From Candidatus Pelagibacter communis (GTDB lineage: Bacteria; Pseudomonadota; Alphaproteobacteria; Pelagibacterales; Pelagibacteraceae), in the NCBI RefSeq assembly GCF_012932795.1, contig NZ_LANA01000002.1:359500-423499 (forward strand): DNA of 64,000 nt. Reading direction: 5' to 3'. A program made the translations under genes and the position numbers. Positions 36,055 through 45,531 of this stretch are shown piece after piece; within the stretch, counting starts at the first letter, position 1, and each line of letters starts with the position of its first letter. The notes beneath the pieces are model-generated. The model was not told the DNA's origin. It was given only the letters and a program-made list of their open reading frames with translations, and did no database searches.

Positions 36055-37185
36055 TTAAAGATACTGCGATAAGATTATTGCAGATTTCTCTGATGAAGAA
36101 GTTTTAGATTTGATATTATCAAGAGTTTTACTAACAATATCTAATTGAGATCTAATTAGTTCAGGATTATTTAAAAAATATACTACAGAATTGAATATTT
36201 CTTTAGCGTTACATTCACCTTGTAAAAGTTCAGGTATTATCTCTCTATTATTAATAATATTAATAATATTAGCGTAACGGATCTTAATTAAAAATTTCAT
36301 AATAAAAAAATTAATTATATTAATTTTATAAATGATAATTGATGGAACATTAGCATTACAGATTTCAAGCGTAACTGTACCTGATTTAGCAACAGCAAAT
36401 ATAGAGTTTGATAAAATTTGAGATTTAATATTATCATCAGAAATTACTTGAAAATTATTTAAAGAACTATTTTTTAAAAAACTAACTATTTTTTCTTTAT
36501 TTTTCTCCGTAGCGTGAAAAATAAAAATATAATTGTTAAATTTTTCATTCATTAATTCAATAAAATCACTTAGAATTGGTAAGAGGACATTAATTTCAGA
36601 GTCTCTACTTCCAGGGAATATAGATATAATTTTTTTATTTTTATCAATTAAAGTAGATAAGTTTATTTTAGACCTTTTATTAAGTTCAAGCAATGGATGA
36701 CCGACAAAAGTATTTAGAATATTTTCTTTATCAAAATATTTTTTTTCAAAATAAAATAGGAGCAGCATATGGTCTATAAATTTTTTAAACTTTTTAACTC
36801 TTCCCTCACGCCATATCCAAACCTGAGGTGCTACATAATGGATGGTTTTAATATTTTTATTAATCTTTTTTACTCTTTCAGCAACTCTAAGAGTAAAATC
36901 AGGGCTATCAACACTAAATAATACATCTGGATTAAATTTTATAACTTCTTCAACAGTTTTATTGATCCTTTTTCTAATTTTAAAAATGTTAAGTAAAACA
37001 CTAGTAAAACCAATATATGTAATTTGGTTAAGATCATAAATAGACTTAATTCCAAGAGATTCTAAATTATGTCCTCCAACACATAAATATTTAACTTCAG
37101 GGTTCGTTTGTTTTAGTTTCGATATAACAGTTGATGCTAACTTGTCTCCAGATGGTTCTCCAGTAAGTATAAAAATCTTTTTCAT
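36055..37185 (-). CDS. lpxB: Lipid-A-disaccharide synthase
   Basis: Joins UDP-2,3-diacylglucosamine to lipid X in lipid A synthesis, on the inner membrane. It has 376 residues. Family features are LTGEPSGDKLAS at the N-terminus, VDSPDFTLRVAE, HYVAPQVWIWREGRVKK, GHPLLE, IFPGSRDSEI, and AKSGTVTLEICNANVPSIIIYK. It overlaps lpxI by four bases and is the last gene of the long rpsB-lpxB series. Confidence 0.96.
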   Translation of the reverse strand: MKKIFILTGEPSGDKLASTVISKLKQTNPEVKYLCVGGHNLESLGIKSIYDLNQITYIGFTSVLLNIFKIRKRINKTVEEVIKFNPDVLFSVDSPDFTLRVAERVKKINKNIKTIHYVAPQVWIWREGRVKKFKKFIDHMLLLFYFEKKYFDKENILNTFVGHPLLELNKRSKINLSTLIDKNKKIISIFPGSRDSEINVLLPILSDFIELMNEKFNNYIFIFHATEKNKEKIVSFLKNSSLNNFQVISDDNIKSQILSNSIFAVAKSGTVTLEICNANVPSIIIYKINIINFFIMKFLIKIRYANIINIINNREIIPELLQGECNAKEIFNSVVYFLNNPELIRSQLDIVSKTLDNIKSKTSSSEKSAIILSQYL

Positions 37186-37979
37186 AAAACTTTGATAAAT
37201 ATTTTGTTCTTATTAGCAAAACTTATGCTTTTATTTTTATCCATAAAAATATTTTTTTTCGATTTTAAAACAATTCCTTTTATACCAGCTTTTTTACAGT
37301 CTTTAAGTGTATCAAAACCTATAGTTGGTAAATCAAGTCTTAAGTCTTGATTTTTTTTGGGGAATTTAATTAATATAGTTTTAGTTTTTATATTTTTATT
37401 TTTGTCTATTAACTCGAGCATTTTTTTTGTTCCTTTAGATGTTTCTTTAGAAATAATACTACTTCCTTTTACAACTATCGCTTGGATATGATCATGGGGA
37501 TTTAACTTATCAAGTGATTTAATGCCTTTACTTACCGATATAAGATCCTCTTTATTTGGTTTAACTTTTGTGTAAGTTCCTCTTGATAATGCTAACTCAG
37601 GATTATAAAAAATTGAACTCATAACTTTAATTTTTTCTTTACTTAAAATGCTAATTATACTTTTTAAAATGGCGGCATCTCCAAGTTTGGCTGCTTTAAT
37701 GATTCTAGGCAAATAATAAATACCTTTTAGATCCATCTTTAATGATGAGAACTTGGGTTTGTTAATTTTTCCAGCAAACAGAACTTGTTTACATTTATTT
37801 TTTTTTAATGTCTCAAAAATTTTACCTAATTGACCAATACCAATTGATATTGAATATGGATCTTTTTTAAAAAAATTATTTTTAGAAAAATCAATGATTA
37901 AATATTGTATTTTATTCTTCTTAATTTTTTTTAATATTTGTTTTGGAAAGTCAGTATCTCCAAAGAGTAAGCCTATCAT
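37182..37979 (-). CDS. lpxI: UDP-2,3-diacylglucosamine pyrophosphatase LpxI
   Basis: Hydrolyses UDP-2,3-diacylglucosamine to lipid X and UMP. It has 265 residues and belongs to the DUF1009/LpxI family, which replaces LpxH in alphaproteobacteria. Family segments are GQLGKIFETLKKNKCKQVLFAGKINKP, GDAAILKSIISILSKEKI, and KFPKKNQDLRLDLPTIGFDTL. Position between lpxA and lpxB supports the assignment. It shares one base with lpxA and four with lpxB. Confidence 0.95.
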   Translation of the reverse strand: MIGLLFGDTDFPKQILKKIKKNKIQYLIIDFSKNNFFKKDPYSISIGIGQLGKIFETLKKNKCKQVLFAGKINKPKFSSLKMDLKGIYYLPRIIKAAKLGDAAILKSIISILSKEKIKVMSSIFYNPELALSRGTYTKVKPNKEDLISVSKGIKSLDKLNPHDHIQAIVVKGSSIISKETSKGTKKMLELIDKNKNIKTKTILIKFPKKNQDLRLDLPTIGFDTLKDCKKAGIKGIVLKSKKNIFMDKNKSISFANKNKIFIKVL

Positions 37980-38764
37980 TATTGTTCACTATATGGTGTA
38001 CAAATTGGTCTTTTTTTATCTTTATTAATAAATTTTATTACATCTTCAACTAAATAATTATCTTTATATTCATTCTTTAAATTATTTAAATTATTATTTA
38101 AACTTTCTGTTTTAAAAATTTCTTTATAAGCTTCTGTTAGTATAATTATGTCTTTATTTTGAGTTTTACTTCTTCTTAAGCCAACAATATTTATACCATT
38201 CAAAAAATTTCGATTTCCTGTGGACACACCGTAAGGTATCACATCTCGAGAAACACCTGTCATACCGCCTATCATCGCTAGTTTGCCAATTCTAACGAAT
38301 TGTTGAATCCCACATTTTGCGCCGATTATTACAAAATCATCTATAATAGCATGTCCAGCTATCGCAGAGTCATTGGCCATAACAATATTGTTACCAACTA
38401 TACAGTCATGAGCTATATGGGCACCAATCATAATTAAATTATTATTGCCAACTTTTGTTATTCCTCCACCCTGTATTGTACCAGTGTTAATAGTGACATG
38501 TTCTCTTATAGTGTTACCACTGCCTATTATTAGACTTGTTTTTTCACCATTATATTTTAAATCTTGCGGATCACTACCTATTGAAGACATGGGATAAAAT
38601 ATATTTTTTTTACCTATTTTAGTTAGCCCAGTGATTGTAACATGTGATTGTATTATAACTTCCTCATCGATTTCAACATCTGGTCCTATTACAGAGTAAG
38701 GACCAACTTTAACATTTGATGAAATTTTTGCTTTCGAATCTATGATTGCAGTTTTATGAATCAT
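37979..38764 (-). CDS. lpxA: UDP-N-acetylglucosamine acyltransferase
   Basis: First step of lipid A synthesis, acylating UDP-GlcNAc at position 3. It has 261 residues of left-handed beta-helix hexapeptide repeats, with the catalytic His region of IREHVTINTGT and IGAHIAHDCIVGNN, and a C-terminal helical domain. The repeat YNGEKTSLIIG and the GGMTGVSRDVIPYG segment are typical. It shares one base with both lpxD and lpxI. Confidence 0.97.
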   Translation of the reverse strand: MIHKTAIIDSKAKISSNVKVGPYSVIGPDVEIDEEVIIQSHVTITGLTKIGKKNIFYPMSSIGSDPQDLKYNGEKTSLIIGSGNTIREHVTINTGTIQGGGITKVGNNNLIMIGAHIAHDCIVGNNIVMANDSAIAGHAIIDDFVIIGAKCGIQQFVRIGKLAMIGGMTGVSRDVIPYGVSTGNRNFLNGINIVGLRRSKTQNKDIIILTEAYKEIFKTESLNNNLNNLKNEYKDNYLVEDVIKFINKDKKRPICTPYSEQ

Positions 38765-39744
38765 TATTTATTCATTTTAATAAAATTTTTTAAATCTTTG
38801 GCTGGATATCCCATCACTCTTGAGTTATCTGGAATACTTTTTATTACACCACTACCACCAGCTATTTGAACATTATTTCCTATTTTTAAATGACCAGAAA
38901 TTCCAGCTTGACCACCTATCATAACATTGTCTCCTAAAATGGAGCTACCAGCAAAACCAACTTGACCTGCAATAATACAATTATTTCCTATTACATTATT
39001 ATGTGCAATATGAATTTGATTATCTAAATAAGTATTTGTTCCGATCACTGTATTAGACATTGATCCTCTATCGATTGTGGCATTACAACCAATTTCTACA
39101 TTATCATTGATAATTACCATTCCAATGTGTGGGTATCTAATATTTTTGTCTTTTTTTGGAAAAAAACCAAATCCTTTTTTTCCAATTACACAGCCATCTA
39201 AAACATGTACATCATTTTTTATAATTGTATTTCTAATAATAACATTTGAACCAATTGAACAACTATTACCAATTTCAACATTGCTTTCTATAATTGTATT
39301 ATGGCCTAGCAAACAATTTTTGCCAATCTTTACGTTTTTTCCTATTAAAACATTTTTACCAAATCTTACTTTTTTTTTGAACAAAGTTTTTTCTATTTCT
39401 TTAACGTCAAAGTCAAAATCATCCGTAATAGAGTTAGGATAAAATATTTTAGTAATTATAGCTGTATTGATTAAAACATTTTCAACAATAATAGCGTTAC
39501 AACTACTAGGTAATATTTCAGAAAGGTTGCTTGTTGTAATACAGAATAAAGCTTTGGTTTTTGAAGCTGTGTACTCATATTTTTTAGAATGGAAAAATGT
39601 AATTTCAGTATTATTGGCTGATGCTAAATCTTTTATGTCAGTAACTTTTAATTTTTTAAAATTACATTCATTTTTTATTTTGGATAGCAATAAAAGTTTA
39701 TTAATTTCAAAAGGACCATTATTTTTTAAAAAAGGATTTTTCAT
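38764..39744 (-). CDS. lpxD: UDP-3-O-acylglucosamine N-acyltransferase
   Basis: Third acylation-related step of lipid A synthesis. It has 326 residues: an N-terminal uridine-binding domain (about 1-100), then hexapeptide repeats, with the catalytic His in DNQIHIAHNNVIGNN, and a short C-terminal helix. The start ATG at 39744 has no Shine-Dalgarno and is touched by a 9-bp hairpin. Its order relative to fabZ is reversed compared with most proteobacteria (here skp-fabZ-lpxD-lpxA). Confidence 0.96.
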   Translation of the reverse strand: MKNPFLKNNGPFEINKLLLLSKIKNECNFKKLKVTDIKDLASANNTEITFFHSKKYEYTASKTKALFCITTSNLSEILPSSCNAIIVENVLINTAIITKIFYPNSITDDFDFDVKEIEKTLFKKKVRFGKNVLIGKNVKIGKNCLLGHNTIIESNVEIGNSCSIGSNVIIRNTIIKNDVHVLDGCVIGKKGFGFFPKKDKNIRYPHIGMVIINDNVEIGCNATIDRGSMSNTVIGTNTYLDNQIHIAHNNVIGNNCIIAGQVGFAGSSILGDNVMIGGQAGISGHLKIGNNVQIAGGSGVIKSIPDNSRVMGYPAKDLKNFIKMNK

Positions 39745-39763
39745 TGATAAAAACTTTTATCAA
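39744..39763 (-). promoter_or_regulatory. Perfect hairpin at the lpxD start codon
   Basis: Arms 39744-39752 and 39755-39763 (TTGATAAAA / TTTTATCAA) form a 9-bp stem with a 2-base centre; the first base of the lpxD ATG lies in the stem. The 55-base spacer to fabZ has no Shine-Dalgarno. The stem may dampen lpxD translation, or serve as a transcription pause or processing site. Confidence 0.4.
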
Positions 39764-39799
39764 AAATTATATCAATTACTTATCAAGAATTGTTACTAA

Positions 39800-40249
39800 T
39801 TATTTTCTATCAACGATAGTTGCAGACCATTGAGCATCAGCCATTTTTTTTCCATCTACAAATGCTTCACCTTTATACTTCCAAACTCTTCCATGAGATC
39901 TTGTCGCTTCGATATCTAGTTCCAGTCTACAATCTGGTATTACTGGGTTTCTAAAACGAGCTTTTTCTATTCCCATTAAAAAAACTAATTTATTGTCATA
40001 GGTTGATTTATCTAGGCCATGTGCAGTTAGCGCTGCGGCTGCTTGACCAAAGGCTTCAACTATTAAAACACCTGGCATAACAGGATTCCCAGGAAAGTGA
40101 CCTTGGACAAAGAAACTTGTTTTTTTAACATTAACAACGGCTTTTGCTGAGAATAATCTTTTAATATTAAGAATTTCATCTATTAAAAGCATTGGATCTC
40201 TATGAGGGAGTAACTTGATAATTTCCTCTCTGTTTAAACTATTTTTCAT
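39800..40249 (-). CDS. fabZ: 3-hydroxyacyl-ACP dehydratase FabZ
   Basis: Dehydrates 3-hydroxyacyl-ACP in fatty-acid elongation, competing with LpxA/LpxD for the same substrates. It has 149 residues, a hot-dog fold. The catalytic His is in GHFPGNPVMPGVLIVEA and the Glu is in the same segment; LLPHRDPMLLIDEI and RFRNPVIPDC are intact. It follows skp by four bases and precedes lpxD. Confidence 0.97.
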   Translation of the reverse strand: MKNSLNREEIIKLLPHRDPMLLIDEILNIKRLFSAKAVVNVKKTSFFVQGHFPGNPVMPGVLIVEAFGQAAAALTAHGLDKSTYDNKLVFLMGIEKARFRNPVIPDCRLELDIEATRSHGRVWKYKGEAFVDGKKMADAQWSATIVDRK

Positions 40250-40253
40250 AAAA

Positions 40254-40781
40254 TTATTTGATCTTAAATTCTTTAATTTGTTTATCTACTAAGACCATTA
40301 TATCGTCAGTAATATCAAGTTCATTTTTACCCATAATTATATTTTTTTTTGATAAAATTATTGAGATATTTTTTTCTTCAGAATATTTTGCTAATATGGG
40401 GTTAATAAGACTTAATAGTTTTGCTGTTGCGTTTATTCTTTTTAAGTTTGCATCATTTATATCTTTTTGTTTTTTTTCTCTATATGTGGCTGCTTCATTG
40501 CTTAGTTTCTTAAATTCTATTTCGAAATCATTTTTGGCTAAAATATTTTTTTTGCCTAAAAGTGTTTTTTCATCAGCAATCAATTTTTTTTCTATTTTTT
40601 TAAAACTCGCCAACTTTGTTTTATTAATTTTTTCTAGTTGTGCTTTTACAGATTTACCAGCTTTACTCTCTAGTAAAACACGATCAACATTATAAAAGAC
40701 AACCTTTGCTTCTGAATATGACTTATTGAAAAAAAATAATAATAGAAATATGAATAATAATAACTTTTTTGCGTTATTCAT
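40254..40781 (-). CDS. skp: OmpH/Skp-family periplasmic chaperone
   Basis: A 175-residue protein with an N-terminal signal peptide (hydrophobic core about 6-20, likely cleavage near 23) followed by VVFYNVDRVLLESKAGKSV and a long Lys/Glu/Ala-rich coiled coil (about 40-110), the tentacle structure of Skp. It ferries unfolded outer-membrane proteins to BamA, whose gene is immediately upstream with a one-base overlap. Sequence identity in this family is always low, so the context matters. Confidence 0.88.
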   Translation of the reverse strand: MNNAKKLLLFIFLLLFFFNKSYSEAKVVFYNVDRVLLESKAGKSVKAQLEKINKTKLASFKKIEKKLIADEKTLLGKKNILAKNDFEIEFKKLSNEAATYREKKQKDINDANLKRINATAKLLSLINPILAKYSEEKNISIILSKKNIIMGKNELDITDDIMVLVDKQIKEFKIK

Positions 40782-43012
40782 TAAAACGTCGTTCCTAAGC
40801 TAAACTGGAATGTTTGAGTCTTGTCTGTTGAAACTGTATTTATTGGTTGTGACAAAGAGAAATTTAATGGTCCAATAGGTGTGAACCAATTAACAGCAAT
40901 TCCAGTTGAGCTACGGATTTCACTTGAGTCATCGATTGAACTAGAATAATCAACTCCCCATACACTTCCCATATCAACAAAATAAGACACTTCAGTATTG
41001 TCTAAACTTTGTAATATCATTGGCAATGATGTGGTAAAATTTATTGCAGAAGCATAATTACCCCCAATATAGTCACCGTTATCTACTGGCCCAACATGCT
41101 CAAAACCTTTAAGTCTTTTTGAGCTTAATTTTACTCTTTCCGAAATTCTTACATCTTTGTTGGAAATTGAATTAACACTATTTGCAAAAAAAGTAAAACT
41201 GGTGATCATTTCGTTCGGTAATTTATAAAACTTTTTAAGTTCGTAAGTATTACCTAAGGTATAAACATCTGATAATAATGGAATTTTTTGAGAAAAAGTA
41301 CTTTTGAATCCATCACTAGTCATATATTTTTGATTTCTTTTGTCATAGTCAAGCGAGTACCTAAAGCTTGTGTCAAAAAACGAACCCTCTTGTTTTTTTA
41401 AAGAATCTGAAGCAGTTGTGCTTGTGGTTAAATTTTCATAAAATACACCTATAGAAGGGTTGAAATACAGATCTTCATATTGTTCAAATCCAGTACCAAG
41501 AGAAAAACCAGTTTTAGTTGTTTTATAACCATTATTAGCAAGTTTATCTATTTGCGTACTTTGAATATTTGTAAAAATCGTTCTATCTGAATATTTATAA
41601 TTTGGGTTAACAACAGAGAACTGTCCTCTAACAGTATCAGCGCTCATTCTAAGTGAAGATTTAAGCCTGATACCTTTACCCATATAATTATTTTCGCTGA
41701 CAGAAAAACCAACCGTACCACCATCTGAACCAATTCCTGCACCAAGAGAAATTTCACCTGTCGGTTTTTCAGTTACAGTTATATCAAGAATTTTTTGTTG
41801 ATCTGTCGAACCATTTCTTGTTGTAGAAGATACTTCTTTAAAAATGCCCATAGATTTTAAATTATTTATAGATTTAGACTGGAGTAATTCATTATAAGCA
41901 TCACCCTCATCAATTTGTAGTTGTGATCTGATTACATTTTCTTGTGTAATATTATTGCCCTTAATATTAATACGTTCAACATATTTTTTTTTTGTTTCAG
42001 ATATAGTTATTATAAGATCAAGGAAATTATTGTCTAAAACAGACTCTTCTATAGAGGCATTAATAAATTCGAACTCTTTATTGAGACTTATAACATCTAT
42101 TTCATCAACAATTTTGTTTAATTTAGTAAAAGAATATTTTGAATCTTCAAGTTTTTCTAATAACTTATTAATTTCAATAAAATTATCTACATCATAATCT
42201 ATTGGCAAAATTAATTCTGCTTTATTAATCCTATAAATGTTACCTGCATTAATATTAAATACTACTTTGAAGTCACCATCATCAAGTAACTTAGCAAAAA
42301 CACTTGAAATCTTAACATTGTAATATCCACGATTTAAATAAAATCTTTTTAATAAACGTTCGTCAAGTTTTAGTTGTTCTTTGTTTAAAAACTTTTTACT
42401 GGAAATAAACTTCCAAAATTTATTTTCTTCACTGGTGATAATGTTTCTTAATTTATTAGATTTAAAGACCTTGTTACCTGTGAATTCAATGTTTTTAACT
42501 AGAGCTCTCTCACCCATTTCAATATCATATATTAAATCAATTGTACCATTTGAGTTGTCTATAAATGAAGAGGTTACATTAGAAAAGAAAAAACCCTGAG
42601 AGATAAGGGCTTGTTTAATTAATAACAAATCTTGAGAAGCCATGTATTCGTCATAAGGGCTTTTTTCTAATAATTTTATACTTTCAAATATAGCTTCTTT
42701 AAATTTTTTTGCTTTGATGCCATTAAGAACTACTGACTGAATAATCTTATTTTCAAAAACATCTATAATTAATTTTTGATCAACAAATTCAACTTTTACA
42801 TCGGCAAAAAATTTAGTTTCATAAAGATCTTTAATAATATTATTTAAGACTTGATCATCTATTTCATCACCTATTTTTATTTTAGAAAAATTAATAATGG
42901 TTGCTTTTGAAACTCTATCATTATTTTCGACTATTATTTCCTTTATAGTTTCAGAAGAAACTTTAAAAGTGAATATTAGAATAAAAATAAGAGATAATAA
43001 AAATTTATACAT
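40781..43012 (-). CDS. bamA: Outer-membrane protein assembly factor BamA
   Basis: Core of the BAM complex that folds beta-barrels into the outer membrane. It has 743 residues. A signal peptide (about 1-20) is followed by five POTRA domains (about 22-410) and a C-terminal 16-strand barrel with the conserved GRFSAE-region equivalent FKSTFSQKIPL and VRGF-type loop KRLKGFEHVGP. It ends in Phe (LGTTF), the outer-membrane targeting signal. The protease gene rseP, normally just upstream, is absent here. Confidence 0.96.
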   Translation of the reverse strand: MYKFLLSLIFILIFTFKVSSETIKEIIVENNDRVSKATIINFSKIKIGDEIDDQVLNNIIKDLYETKFFADVKVEFVDQKLIIDVFENKIIQSVVLNGIKAKKFKEAIFESIKLLEKSPYDEYMASQDLLLIKQALISQGFFFSNVTSSFIDNSNGTIDLIYDIEMGERALVKNIEFTGNKVFKSNKLRNIITSEENKFWKFISSKKFLNKEQLKLDERLLKRFYLNRGYYNVKISSVFAKLLDDGDFKVVFNINAGNIYRINKAELILPIDYDVDNFIEINKLLEKLEDSKYSFTKLNKIVDEIDVISLNKEFEFINASIEESVLDNNFLDLIITISETKKKYVERINIKGNNITQENVIRSQLQIDEGDAYNELLQSKSINNLKSMGIFKEVSSTTRNGSTDQQKILDITVTEKPTGEISLGAGIGSDGGTVGFSVSENNYMGKGIRLKSSLRMSADTVRGQFSVVNPNYKYSDRTIFTNIQSTQIDKLANNGYKTTKTGFSLGTGFEQYEDLYFNPSIGVFYENLTTSTTASDSLKKQEGSFFDTSFRYSLDYDKRNQKYMTSDGFKSTFSQKIPLLSDVYTLGNTYELKKFYKLPNEMITSFTFFANSVNSISNKDVRISERVKLSSKRLKGFEHVGPVDNGDYIGGNYASAINFTTSLPMILQSLDNTEVSYFVDMGSVWGVDYSSSIDDSSEIRSSTGIAVNWFTPIGPLNFSLSQPINTVSTDKTQTFQFSLGTTF

Positions 43013-43020
43013 CGATGAAT

Positions 43021-44187
43021 TTATACACTTAAAGAGTCTATTTTTAAACTTACATAATCTTGTAATTGCTCAATTTGGGCAACATTTCTGGGCTTTATTA
43101 ACTTGTATTTTTTAAATTCTTTGAAATTTATAACTTTTAAAAGAATTTTAGATATCTCAATAAAAGAAATTTCATTTCTTAAGAATTTATTAACTAATTT
43201 GTCGTTAATAGTAACAATTACAGTTTCATATAATGAGTCTTTACTTGGTAAACTTTTAAGCATCTTAACAACTGGAAATCTTTTTATGTCTATAACTTTA
43301 AAATTAAGATTGTTAATTATATTAAAATCTAATTTTTTTGAATTTATTTTTTTTGAGTGATTTGGATATAATGAGTTAAAAATCGGTATCACCATGTTAG
43401 TATCATGTATCAATAGTTTAGTTAATCCATTATCAAACTTAACAACCGCATGAACATAGGATTTGGGATGAACCAAAATTTTTAATTTTTCGTAACTTAA
43501 GTCAAAAATCTTTTTAGCTTCAATTATTTCAAAAACTTTATTCATCATTGTAGCGGAATCTATGCTGATTTTTTTTCCCATAGACCAATTTGGATGTTTT
43601 AAAGCTTGTTTAGTTGTTATAAATTGAAAATTTTTTAGTGGATAATTTATAAAAGGTCCACCAGAAGCTGTTATGAATAATTTTTCAATATTTTGATCTT
43701 TTGCATTATTAATTAATGACCAAATAGAAAAATGTTCAGAGTCGACAGGAATAAAATCAGTCTTATATTTTTTTAATTCATTTTTAATTAATGACCAGCC
43801 ACATATAATGGCTTCTTTGTTTGCAATTGCTATTTTTTTAGAATATCTAATTACCTTTATAGTAGGTTTTAAACCTACAAGTCCTGATATTGCACTCATA
43901 GTATAATCAATTTTATGATTCTTTAATATTTTTTCTAAAGATTTAAAATTATTATAGATATTAATTTTTTTATTTTTGAAATATTTTTTGATAATCAAAT
44001 ATTTTTTATAATCAGTAACAATTATATTTTTTACCTTAAAAAAAGTAATCTGTTTTAATAAATCTTTAATATTTTTATTCGCTGTTAATAAAACTATCTC
44101 AAAAGAATTTGCATCCTTTTTTAATACACTAATTAGGCTTTTTCCGATTGAACCAGTAGAACCGAGAATGACAATTTTTCTTTTCAT
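43021..44187 (-). CDS. dxr: 1-deoxy-D-xylulose 5-phosphate reductoisomerase
   Basis: Makes methylerythritol phosphate from DXP in isoprenoid synthesis. It has 388 residues from the ATG at 44187. The NADPH site is ILGSTGSIGKS; AIANKEAIICG, the metal-binding PVDSEHFSIW, TASGGPF, LKHPNWSMGKKISIDSATMMNK and LVHPKSYVHA are intact. A TTG at 44205 would add six residues, but it lies inside cdsA, and the ATG gives the usual N-terminus. It follows cdsA by four bases. Confidence 0.97.
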   Translation of the reverse strand: MKRKIVILGSTGSIGKSLISVLKKDANSFEIVLLTANKNIKDLLKQITFFKVKNIIVTDYKKYLIIKKYFKNKKINIYNNFKSLEKILKNHKIDYTMSAISGLVGLKPTIKVIRYSKKIAIANKEAIICGWSLIKNELKKYKTDFIPVDSEHFSIWSLINNAKDQNIEKLFITASGGPFINYPLKNFQFITTKQALKHPNWSMGKKISIDSATMMNKVFEIIEAKKIFDLSYEKLKILVHPKSYVHAVVKFDNGLTKLLIHDTNMVIPIFNSLYPNHSKKINSKKLDFNIINNLNFKVIDIKRFPVVKMLKSLPSKDSLYETVIVTINDKLVNKFLRNEISFIEISKILLKVINFKEFKKYKLIKPRNVAQIEQLQDYVSLKIDSLSV

Positions 44188-44191
44188 TAAA

Positions 44192-44857
44192 TCAAAAAAT
44201 TCCAAATATTATAAAACCAACTGGTATAGCAAATAACATACCATCAATTCTGTCAAGCACACCACCATGGCCAGGTAGTAAATCACTTGTATTTTTCACA
44301 TTGGCTTTGCGTTTGAGTAATGAAATAAACAAATCTCCCAATTGTGATGTTAAAGAAATTAACAAAGTTATAATTAATAAAATTAAAATATTATGATTTA
44401 AAAAAAAGTCTAAAAAAAATGGTATTAAAGTAAGTGAACAAATGAAAGAGCCCAAGGAACCAGATATAGTTTTATTAGGACTAATTTTAGTTAGTTTCTT
44501 TCCTTTAAATATTTTCCCAAATAACATACCACCTAGATCAGATGTAATTGAAACAAGTAACGAATAAACTATATACACTTGAAAATAGTCATTTTTGTAA
44601 AAAATAATTAAAATTCCCAAAGATAAGCAGGTTAAGTATATTAACGAAATGCTCTTATAAATAAATCTGAATATTGTATCTATATTTTTTTTTTTTTTGA
44701 AAATTTTTGAAATTAGTCCATAGAACTCTATCCAAGCTAAAATAGAAATTATAATAAGAGATATAATTAAAATATAAAAATAGAAATACATTGATACAAG
44801 AAGTAACAATAAAAATAAGGATGTTAAAATTCTTTTATTTAATTCTTTTTTAATCAT
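44192..44857 (-). CDS. cdsA: Phosphatidate cytidylyltransferase
   Basis: Makes CDP-diacylglycerol from phosphatidate and CTP in the inner membrane, the precursor for all phospholipids. It has 221 residues, short for the family, with about six membrane segments. The C-terminal CDS signature SQLGDLFISLLKRKANVKNTS ... LPGHGGVLDRIDGML is intact. It overlaps uppS by four bases. It provides the branch leading to pgpA-dependent phosphatidylglycerol. Confidence 0.94.
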   Translation of the reverse strand: MIKKELNKRILTSLFLLLLLVSMYFYFYILIISLIIISILAWIEFYGLISKIFKKKKNIDTIFRFIYKSISLIYLTCLSLGILIIFYKNDYFQVYIVYSLLVSITSDLGGMLFGKIFKGKKLTKISPNKTISGSLGSFICSLTLIPFFLDFFLNHNILILLIITLLISLTSQLGDLFISLLKRKANVKNTSDLLPGHGGVLDRIDGMLFAIPVGFIIFGIF

Positions 44858-45531
44858 ATGCTACCAAAATTTCTTTTTAGAATTTTAAATTTATTTAGTA
44901 TTATTTTTAAGTCTTTAGAATTGAAATCCGGCCATAGTTTTTTTTCAAAAAAAATTTCAGTATAAGCCAACTGCCATAAAAGAAAATTGCTTAATCTTTT
45001 TGTTCCACCAGTTCTAATTAATATATCTGGATCTGGTATATTTTTTGTATAAAGGTTTTTTTTTAAATTTTTTTCTGTTAATTTGAGTTTATCTTTTTTA
45101 ATAACTTTTAATGCATTTAAAATCTCCTCTTTTGAACCATAATTTAGAGCAAGATTTATTTGTAATTTTTTCTTGAATGCAGTTTTTTTTTCAGATTCCA
45201 TTAATAATTTCTGCATTTTCATTGAAAATTTTTTTTTATCACCAATAATAATTAGTTTAATTTGATTTTTAATTAAACTTTCTATTTTCTTTAACAAAAA
45301 ATTTTCTAATAAATTGAATAAAAAAGAAATTTCTTTTTTTGGTCTTTTCCAATTATCTGTTGAAAATGTATAAAGTGTTAAGTAATTAATTTTTTGTTTT
45401 AATGTTTCTCTTATAATATCTTCAACTGCATTAAGACCAGCTTTATGTCCAGCATTTCTTGTTTTTTTATGCTTAAGACCCCATCTACCATTTCCATCCA
45501 TAATTATGGCAAGATGTTTGACAGGGTTCAT
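44854..45531 (-). CDS. uppS: Undecaprenyl-diphosphate synthase
   Basis: A cis-prenyltransferase that makes the C55 carrier lipid for peptidoglycan and lipopolysaccharide. It has 225 residues. Motifs are IIMDGNGRWG (catalytic Asp), LTLYTFSTDNWKRP, LNYGSKEEI, and the C-terminal PDPDILIRTGGTKRLSNFLLWQ...TEIFF. It overlaps frr and cdsA by four bases each. Confidence 0.97.
   Translation of the reverse strand: MNPVKHLAIIMDGNGRWGLKHKKTRNAGHKAGLNAVEDIIRETLKQKINYLTLYTFSTDNWKRPKKEISFLFNLLENFLLKKIESLIKNQIKLIIIGDKKKFSMKMQKLLMESEKKTAFKKKLQINLALNYGSKEEILNALKVIKKDKLKLTEKNLKKNLYTKNIPDPDILIRTGGTKRLSNFLLWQLAYTEIFFEKKLWPDFNSKDLKIILNKFKILKRNFGSI

Noticed and set aside
44188..44205. Upstream TTG start for dxr adding six residues.
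   Set aside because: The ATG at 44187 gives the usual MKRKIVILGSTGSIG start, and the extension lies inside cdsA.
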